A stretch of DNA of 64,000 bases. Origin: Streptomyces sp. NBC_01716 (GTDB taxonomy: Bacteria; Actinomycetota; Actinomycetes; Streptomycetales; Streptomycetaceae). The DNA lies in NCBI RefSeq assembly GCF_036248275.1, contig NZ_CP109181.1, positions 4,092,001 to 4,156,000 of the forward strand. Reading direction: 5' to 3'. Of the stretch, positions 58,501 through 64,000 are shown piece after piece (the first letter of the stretch is position 1; the number at the start of each line of letters is the position of its first letter). The notes beneath the pieces were generated by a model. That model had not been told where the DNA came from. It made no database searches and saw only the letters and a program-made list of their open reading frames with translations. Position numbers and translations under genes: made by a program.

Positions 58501-59472
58501 TCAGGCGGGCCACTCCCACGACATGCCGTGTATCCCCGCCGGGCACTTCGGCGGCAGCATGTGCGCCGAGTGCGAGACGTCCAGGGCGATCTGCCGGCTG
58601 CTGGCCTTCTCCGCGCCGATCCGCTCGCGGTAGTAGCGGTGGCAGCTCACGGGCAGGGCGTCCGGGTGGAAGTAGACGTGCAGCAGATACTCGCGCAGGC
58701 TCACCCGCGTACGGCGCTCGTGGTACGTCGAGACCTCGCGGCTCGGGGTGAGCGAGATCGTGTAGTCGGTCACCACCGTCTCGTTCTTGGCCAGTTCACC
58801 GCCGAACAGGATCTCCGTCACGATGCTCCGCCGCTCCGGCAGGAACTCCACACGGCCGAGCTTGCCGCACCGTACGGTGACATCGACCGACGCCGTCGCC
58901 GGGTCGTCGATGACATGCACGGCGGTCATCCGGCTCGCGCCGTCGCGCGTCGCGCGCAGCACCTGGTTCACGGACAACTGCCGTATGCAGCGCTCCTCGT
59001 CCAGATGCACCGTCTCGTGGATGACGAGGGAGGTGACGTCCTCGTTGAAGCGCGCGAAGTCCGGCCCGAGGGCCTGTTCCACGTCGGAGTTCTCACCGAA
59101 GACACGGTGGGATGCGGACAGATCGAGCAGCTCCGACGTCGTACGGCCGCGTGGCCTGCCGGGGCGCAGCAGCGAACGGAGCGCGCCCGCCGGGAGGGCG
59201 AGGATGGACTCCAGCGCGTCCACGGCGCGCAGCGACCGCGCACGCTCGGGCTGGCTCCGCCCGCGCTGCCAGTAGCTGAGGGTGGCGAGGCTGACGCCGA
59301 TGCCCTGGGCTTCGAGCCGGTCGCGTACGCGCTCCAGGGAGAGCCCGCGGCGGCGCAGCGCGTCACGGAAGACCTCGGCGAACGTCACCTCGGCGTCCGG
59401 GTCCGCCCCGTCTTTGCCGGCCCCGTCCCCATCGGCCCCGCCCAGGTCCATGTCCGTGTCCACGTCGGTCAT
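58501..59472 (-). CDS. Helix-turn-helix (XRE-like) regulator with unknown C-terminal domain
   Basis: A 323-residue protein starting at ATG 59472. An acidic, Gly/Asp-rich N-terminus of about 28 residues precedes an HTH, FRDALRRRGLSLERVRDRLE and VSLATLSYWQRGRSQPE. The C-terminal 220 residues form a beta-rich domain with no known motif that I recognise. It contains VHLDEERCIRQLSVNQVL, VVTDYTISLTPSRE and MLPPKCPAGIHGMSWEWPA, with Cys in both halves. It lies directly upstream of the VWA/MoxR genes on the same strand and probably controls them. Confidence 0.85.
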   Translation of the reverse strand: MTDVDTDMDLGGADGDGAGKDGADPDAEVTFAEVFRDALRRRGLSLERVRDRLEAQGIGVSLATLSYWQRGRSQPERARSLRAVDALESILALPAGALRSLLRPGRPRGRTTSELLDLSASHRVFGENSDVEQALGPDFARFNEDVTSLVIHETVHLDEERCIRQLSVNQVLRATRDGASRMTAVHVIDDPATASVDVTVRCGKLGRVEFLPERRSIVTEILFGGELAKNETVVTDYTISLTPSREVSTYHERRTRVSLREYLLHVYFHPDALPVSCHRYYRERIGAEKASSRQIALDVSHSAHMLPPKCPAGIHGMSWEWPA

Positions 59473-59528
59473 GGCAGCAGCTCCGATCGAACTCCGATAC
59501 TTCCGTCCGATGGTAAGCGGACGACGAA

Positions 59529-59556
59529 AGCCGCCCACCGGTAAGGGTGAGCGGCT
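59529..59556 (-). terminator. Terminator downstream of the streptogrisin-type gene
   Basis: On the plus strand AGCCGC-C-CACC and GGTG-A-GCGGCT pair with one C/A mismatch around a 6-base loop. On the minus strand the stem is followed by TTT. It lies 70 bases after the protease stop. Confidence 0.65.
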
Positions 59557-59626
59557 CCGTCGCCGTCTCTCCGGGGGCATCGGAGAGAGCAGTGGCCCGG
59601 CCGGCGTCGGTCGGTGCCGGAGGAGG

Positions 59627-60826
59627 TCAGGCGACGTTCAGGGTGAGCTTGTAGTGCGTGAGCGCGTCCGTGAGCGGCTGGAAGTACGAGGAGCCACGGC
59701 CGTTCACACCGGTGCAGTTCTGGCCGATCGGGCCGCCGGATGTCATGCCTTGCGCCTGGTTGCCGGAGATGTACGCGCCGCCGCTGTCGCCGCCCTCGGT
59801 GCAGACGGTGGAGCTGCCGAGGCCCGTAACGACCGTGTCCGGGCCGCCGTTGGCGTCGGTGTACGTGACGGTGACGTTGTACGAGCCCACGGTGCCGCAC
59901 GTCCAGCCGGTGGTCTGGCCGGACTTGCACATCGCCGAACCCTGCGACGCGCGCGTGCTGCCCTTGACCGCGACGTTCGCGGCCTGGCCGTACGTGGTGA
60001 CCTGGGTGCCTATCGAGTCCTCGGCGTCGACCGCCGCGATGCCCATGTCGACGCTGCGGGTGCCCACGGCGAAGCGGGAGTTGGTGCCCTTGGCGAACTT
60101 GACGTTGTTGTACGCGAGGTTCGGCAGGTCCTCGATGCAGTGGCCCGCGGTCACCAGATACTGCTTGCCCGCCGCGTCACGCGCCCCGAAACCGACGGAG
60201 CAGATGTAGCCGTTGAACGTCATCCGGCTGCCCGGCGGCACCACGGTCTGGGTCTCCAGACGCTCCTGGCCCCGCACGACACGGACGGCGTCGCCGTGCT
60301 TGCTCGCGGCCTTGATGAACGAGCGGGCGGCGGCGCCACCGTCGCTGTTCACCTCCACCGTGACGGTGTCGGACGCGAGGTCGACCGACCACGACGAGAC
60401 ACCGGCGGGAACCTGCTTGACGGCCTTCGCGTCCAGCTCGCTCTTGATCCGGTCCAGCGCGGACTTGCCGTGCTCGGGGACGCGGGCGGTGAGGCCGGCG
60501 TCCTCCACCCGGGCGGCGGATCTCGCGTCCGGCGCGTTCACCGTGAGCGTGCCCGCCTTGGTGAAGAAGGCGCCGTCCGTCTTGACGCCCTGCTTGTTCA
60601 CGGCAGCCAACTCGCGCTGCTGCGCGGCCTCGTGGTCGAGCCGGTCCACGGCCGCCTGCTCGCTGCCACCGAGCGTCTTGGCGAGTGCCGCCACCATCTC
60701 GGGCTGGTACCGGGGCGCCTGGGCCGCGGCACCGGACGGGTCGGCGGCCTGCGCGCCGGTCACGGCGGAGGCCGAGAGCAGGACGCCGGTCACGGCGGCG
60801 ACGAGATATTTGCGGGAAACCTGCAC
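59627..60826 (-). CDS. Streptogrisin-like S1 family serine protease (pre-pro-enzyme)
   Basis: A 399-residue secreted protease. GTG at 60826 follows AGAGGA with 7-base spacing; an ATG five codons upstream is also in frame. The signal peptide SRKYLVAAVTGVLLSASA is cut near AQA/AD (about 28). An alpha-lytic-type prodomain follows to about residue 195 (MVAALAKTLGGSEQAAVDRL; VEVNSDGGAAARSFIKA). The mature enzyme holds the triad His229 (LVTAGHCIED), Asp260 (SVDMGIAAVD) and Ser348 (CTEGGDSGGAYI). Several Cys pairs support secretion. It probably degrades extracellular protein during growth or development. Confidence 0.96.
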   Translation of the reverse strand: MQVSRKYLVAAVTGVLLSASAVTGAQAADPSGAAAQAPRYQPEMVAALAKTLGGSEQAAVDRLDHEAAQQRELAAVNKQGVKTDGAFFTKAGTLTVNAPDARSAARVEDAGLTARVPEHGKSALDRIKSELDAKAVKQVPAGVSSWSVDLASDTVTVEVNSDGGAAARSFIKAASKHGDAVRVVRGQERLETQTVVPPGSRMTFNGYICSVGFGARDAAGKQYLVTAGHCIEDLPNLAYNNVKFAKGTNSRFAVGTRSVDMGIAAVDAEDSIGTQVTTYGQAANVAVKGSTRASQGSAMCKSGQTTGWTCGTVGSYNVTVTYTDANGGPDTVVTGLGSSTVCTEGGDSGGAYISGNQAQGMTSGGPIGQNCTGVNGRGSSYFQPLTDALTHYKLTLNVA

Positions 60827-61020
60827 AGTGCTTCCTCTCATTATCGGAGGCAGCGCCGAACCGCACCGCGTCAAGCCCCTGGGGAGGAAGGGTGGTTGAC
60901 GCGGGGGTTCATGGGAGGGCGCCTGTCCGGCGACGTGGATTGGGGGGTGTGTGGGGCGTCGCGGGATGAACTCTCGCCGAACGCTCCCTTTCCGGACAAG
61001 CCCTGGCCAGGAAGCTGTTT

Positions 61021-61046
61021 TCAACAGAGTTGCGGATAACTGTTGA
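61021..61046 (-). terminator. Possible terminator downstream of dnaE
   Basis: TCAACAG at 61021-61027 and CTGTTGA at 61040-61046 form a 7-bp AT-containing stem with a 12-base loop, 15 bases after the dnaE stop. A smaller CTGTT/AACAG hairpin overlaps it at 61015-61027. No T-run follows. Confidence 0.45.
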
Positions 61047-61061
61047 GGGACGGGGCACTCG

Positions 61062-64000
61062 TCAGCTGTCGACGGACGCGGTACCCCGTGTCACGACGAC
61101 CGCCGCCTTCAGGTCGGCCCAGAACTCCGGGGTGACGGCGACCCCGTGGCCCAGCCGGTAGACGGTGGTCGTGGCGCGCCGCCGTACCCGCAGTCGTACC
61201 TCCGTCGGGCCCGGGTGCGCCTTCAGGATCTCCTTGAGCTGGCGGACCGAATCCGGCGTGACGTGCGACTCGTGCATGTCGAGCCGTACGGGCGCGTGCG
61301 CGCCGACATCGCTCAGGTCGGGAACGCGCATCTCCATCGCGACAAGGCGGGGGACGTCCTCGCGCTTGTCGAGACGGCCCTTGACGAAGACGACCGTGTC
61401 CTCGACCAGTTGGGTGGAGACCAGCTGGTAGGTGGCGGGGAAGAACATGCAGTCGATGGACCCGGCCAGATCCTCGACGGTGGCGATCGCCCACGCGTTG
61501 CCCTGCTTGGTCATCTTCCGCTGGAGGCCGGAGATGATGCCGCCGATGGTGACCACAGCGCCATCGGCGTGCTCCCCGCCGGTGAGCTGTGAGATCGCCG
61601 CGTCCGACTTGTCGGACAGGACGTGCTCGATACCGAGGAGCGGGTGGTCGGAGACGTACAAGCCGAGCATTTCCCGTTCCTGCGCGAGCAGATAGGGCTT
61701 GTCCCACTCCACGTCGGAGAATTCGACGTCGAGCCCGAAGCCCGGACCCGGCTCGGAGGACGGGCTGCCACTGTCGCCCGCGTCGCCGAAGAGGTCGAAC
61801 TGGCCCTCCGCCTCCTTCCGTTTGATCTGTACGACGTTGTCGATCATCGGCTCGTGGTGGGCCGCCAGCCCTTTCCTCGTATGCCCCATCTCGTCGAACG
61901 CGCCCGCCTTGATGAGCGATTCGACGGTGCGCTTGTTGCAGACGACCGCCTCGACCTTGTCCAGGAAGTCGGGGAACGTCACGTACTTCCCCTTCGCCTT
62001 GCGCGACCGGACGATCGATTCGACGACGTTCGCGCCGACGTTCCGGACGGCCGTCAGTCCGAAGAGGATCACGTCGTCGCCCTGCGCGGCGAAGTTCGCC
62101 ACCGACTCGTTCACATTCGGCGGCAGCACCTTGATGCCCATGCGCCGGCACTCGTTGAGATAGACCGCCGACTTGTCCTTGTCGTCGCGTACGGACGTGA
62201 GGAGCGCGGCCATGTACTCGGCGGGATGGTTCGCCTTGAGATACGCCGTCCAGTACGAGACCAGCGCGTACGCCGCCGCGTGTGCCTTGTTGTACGCGTA
62301 TCCGGCGAACGGGACCAGTACGTCCCACACCGCCCGTACCGCGTCGTCCGAATAGCCGCGCTCCCGGCAGCCGTCGCGGAACGGCACGAACTCCTTGTCC
62401 AGAACCTCTTTCTTCTTCTTTCCCATGGCCCGGCGGAGCAGATCCGCCTGCCCGAGCGTGTAGCCGGCCAGCACCTGCGCCGCCTTCTGGACCTGTTCCT
62501 GGTAGACGACCAGGCCGTAGGTGATCCCGAGGACGTCCTTGAGCGGCTCCGCCAACTCCGGGTGGATCGGGGTAATTTCCTGCTGCTTGTTCTTTCGCAG
62601 CGCGTAGTTCGTGTGCGAGTTCATGCCCATCGGGCCCGGCCGGTAGAGCGCGGTCACGGCGGTGATGTCCTCGAAATGGTCGGGCTTCATCAGCCGCAGC
62701 AGGGCACGCATCGCGTTTCCGTCGAACTGGAAGACACCGAGCGTGTCGCCCCGGCCGAGGAGTTCGAAGGTCGGCCGGTCGTCGAGCGGCAGGGACAGCA
62801 GCTCCAGGTCGATGCCTTTGTTCGTCCGCACCATGGTGACGGCGTCGTCCATGATGGTCAGATTTCGCAGACCCAGGAAATCCATCTTCAGCAGGCCGAG
62901 CGACTCGCACTGCGGATAGTCCCACTGCGTGATCGTGACGCCGTCGGTGTGCCTGACCCAGACCGGCACATGGTCGGTGATCGTCTCGCTGGACATGATC
63001 ACGCCGGCCGCGTGCACCCCCATCTGACGCACCAGACCCTCGACACCCTTTGCCGTGTCGATGACCTTCCGCACGTCCGGCTCGTTCTCGTACATCGCCC
63101 GGATCTCGCCCGCCTCGTCGTAGCGGGGGTGGGCCGGATCGGTGATGCCGGAGAGTTCGATGCCTTTCCCGCCGACATCGGCGGGCATCGCTTTCGTGAG
63201 CCGGTCGCCCATCGCGTACGGATAACCCAGCACGCGCGCCGAGTCCTTGATGGCGTTCTTCGCCTTGATCTTTCCGTACGTCCCGATCATGGCGACCTTG
63301 TCGGCGCCGTATTTCTCGGTCACATAGCGGATCACTTCCACCCGTCTGCGCTCGTCGAAGTCGATGTCGACATCCGGCATCGATACACGCTCGGGATTGA
63401 GGAACCGCTCGAAGATCAGACCGTGTTCGATCGGGTCGAGGTCGGTGATGCCCATCGCGTACGAGACGAGTGACCCGGCTGCGGAGCCCCGCCCCGGTCC
63501 GACGGCGATGCCGTTGTTCTTGGCCCACATGATGAAGTCAGCGACGACCAGGAAGTACCCCGGGAACCCCATCTCGATGATGATGCCCATCTCGTACTCC
63601 GCCTGGCGCCGGTACTGCTCGCGCACACCGCCCGGAAAGCGGGTGCGGAGGCCCTTGGCGACTTCCTCGCGGAACCAGGTGACTTCGGTGAAGCCGTCGG
63701 GGATGTCGAACTTGGGCATCAGGTTCCGCTCCTGGAACCAGCCTTCCGTATCGATCTGCCGCGCCACCAGAAGCGTGTTCGCACACCCCTCCTGCCAGGC
63801 GTCCGAGGAGTCGACCGCATACATCTCGTCCGTCGACTTCAGGTAATAACCCGTCCCGTCGAACCGGAACCGATCCGGATCCGACAGATTCTTACCCGTC
63901 TGAATACACAGCAGCGCATCATGCGCCGTCGCCTCGCCCGCATACGTGTAATGCGAGTCATTCGTCACCAGCGGCGGAATCCCCAGCTTCTTCCCCACCT
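61062..64000 (-). CDS. dnaE: DNA polymerase III subunit alpha (5' end outside window)
   Basis: About 979 C-terminal residues of the replicative polymerase; the N-terminus lies beyond the right edge. The end of the PHP domain (PPLVTNDSHYTYAGEATAHD) is visible at the edge. The polymerase palm has the catalytic DxD in SMPDVDIDFDERRR and the third Asp in LLKMDFLGLRNLTI. GPGRGSAAGSLVSYAMGITD and AYNKAHAAAYALVSYWTAYL are strictly family-like. A helix-hairpin-helix/OB-fold part follows (VTIGGIISGLQRKM; GSIDCMFFP). It lacks the exonuclease of PolC. Essential chromosome replication enzyme, transcribed from outside the window. Confidence 0.98.
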   Translation of the reverse strand, partial: VGKKLGIPPLVTNDSHYTYAGEATAHDALLCIQTGKNLSDPDRFRFDGTGYYLKSTDEMYAVDSSDAWQEGCANTLLVARQIDTEGWFQERNLMPKFDIPDGFTEVTWFREEVAKGLRTRFPGGVREQYRRQAEYEMGIIIEMGFPGYFLVVADFIMWAKNNGIAVGPGRGSAAGSLVSYAMGITDLDPIEHGLIFERFLNPERVSMPDVDIDFDERRRVEVIRYVTEKYGADKVAMIGTYGKIKAKNAIKDSARVLGYPYAMGDRLTKAMPADVGGKGIELSGITDPAHPRYDEAGEIRAMYENEPDVRKVIDTAKGVEGLVRQMGVHAAGVIMSSETITDHVPVWVRHTDGVTITQWDYPQCESLGLLKMDFLGLRNLTIMDDAVTMVRTNKGIDLELLSLPLDDRPTFELLGRGDTLGVFQFDGNAMRALLRLMKPDHFEDITAVTALYRPGPMGMNSHTNYALRKNKQQEITPIHPELAEPLKDVLGITYGLVVYQEQVQKAAQVLAGYTLGQADLLRRAMGKKKKEVLDKEFVPFRDGCRERGYSDDAVRAVWDVLVPFAGYAYNKAHAAAYALVSYWTAYLKANHPAEYMAALLTSVRDDKDKSAVYLNECRRMGIKVLPPNVNESVANFAAQGDDVILFGLTAVRNVGANVVESIVRSRKAKGKYVTFPDFLDKVEAVVCNKRTVESLIKAGAFDEMGHTRKGLAAHHEPMIDNVVQIKRKEAEGQFDLFGDAGDSGSPSSEPGPGFGLDVEFSDVEWDKPYLLAQEREMLGLYVSDHPLLGIEHVLSDKSDAAISQLTGGEHADGAVVTIGGIISGLQRKMTKQGNAWAIATVEDLAGSIDCMFFPATYQLVSTQLVEDTVVFVKGRLDKREDVPRLVAMEMRVPDLSDVGAHAPVRLDMHESHVTPDSVRQLKEILKAHPGPTEVRLRVRRRATTTVYRLGHGVAVTPEFWADLKAAVVVTRGTASVDS

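Noticed and set aside
1..64000. tRNA, rRNA, transposases, integrases, attachment sites
   Set aside because: None were recognised by eye; no cloverleaf-like sequence or transposase motif was found, though a tool-based search would be more sensitive.

Overview
The window reads as chromosomal DNA of a Streptomyces or close relative. GC content is very high, and most genes show a strong G/C preference at the third codon position. Many start codons are GTG with start/stop overlaps, and TTA codons are very rare. The gene content fits: a LAL-type LuxR regulator, a streptogrisin-type protease, a DUF5753 regulator paired with a DUF574 methyltransferase, a TerD protein and a DmdR1/DtxR-type iron box. 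I found no rRNA, tRNA, CRISPR array, insertion sequence or prophage. The window opens inside a putative zinc peptidase gene and closes inside dnaE.

Layout. 1-5577: end of a secreted zinc-peptidase-like gene, a large LuxR regulator, a divergent alpha/beta hydrolase with a Cys nucleophile, and a PH-domain protein. 5608-14298: the most distinctive region, six minus-strand genes that all overlap by 4-8 bases. They encode a membrane protein with a J-like N-terminus and two septum-formation-like repeats, an FHA/winged-helix protein, a Ser/Thr kinase, a GrpE-like protein, an Hsp70 with an inserted domain, and an OmpA-like membrane protein. Together they look like a second, non-canonical Hsp70 machine wired to phospho-signalling at the membrane.

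14399-17140: ferric-reductase-like membrane protein, and a His-rich membrane protein followed by an ECF sigma factor. 17162-21650: a compact set (methyltransferase, PLP enzyme, ATP-grasp ligase, MFS exporter) that looks like a small amino-acid or dipeptide pathway. 21863-24813: TerD-CAP-CAP fusion, Phd/RelE-type toxin-antitoxin pair with a palindromic operator, lipoprotein, DUF5713 protein. 24929-37341: TPR protein, nucleotide-sugar epimerase, PEP-mutase-family enzyme, two-component system, glycosyltransferase/DUF2064/methyltransferase operon, cytochrome b-Mo oxidoreductase fusion, polytopic membrane protein and GPP34 protein. 37565-41571: aldo/keto reductase, MocR/PdxR regulator, amino-acid permease with a probable late frameshift.

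41765-47483: iron-uptake block. Diaminobutyrate aminotransferase, decarboxylase and N-hydroxylase form a coupled operon behind an iron box and would make N-hydroxy-1,3-diaminopropane. A convergent siderophore-binding lipoprotein lies beside it, but no siderophore synthetase is present in the window, and the hydroxylase carries a TTA codon. 47591-52386: MerR regulator and F420/FMN-type oxidoreductase around a dyad, a degenerate SDR, a degenerate GHKL ATPase, an XRE/DUF5753 regulator with a DUF574 methyltransferase, and a tyrosine-phosphatase-like protein. 52416-59472: a regulator, VWA/metallopeptidase-like protein, double-AAA ATPase and large repeat-like protein forming a MoxR/VWA module. 59627-64000: streptogrisin-type protease and most of dnaE.
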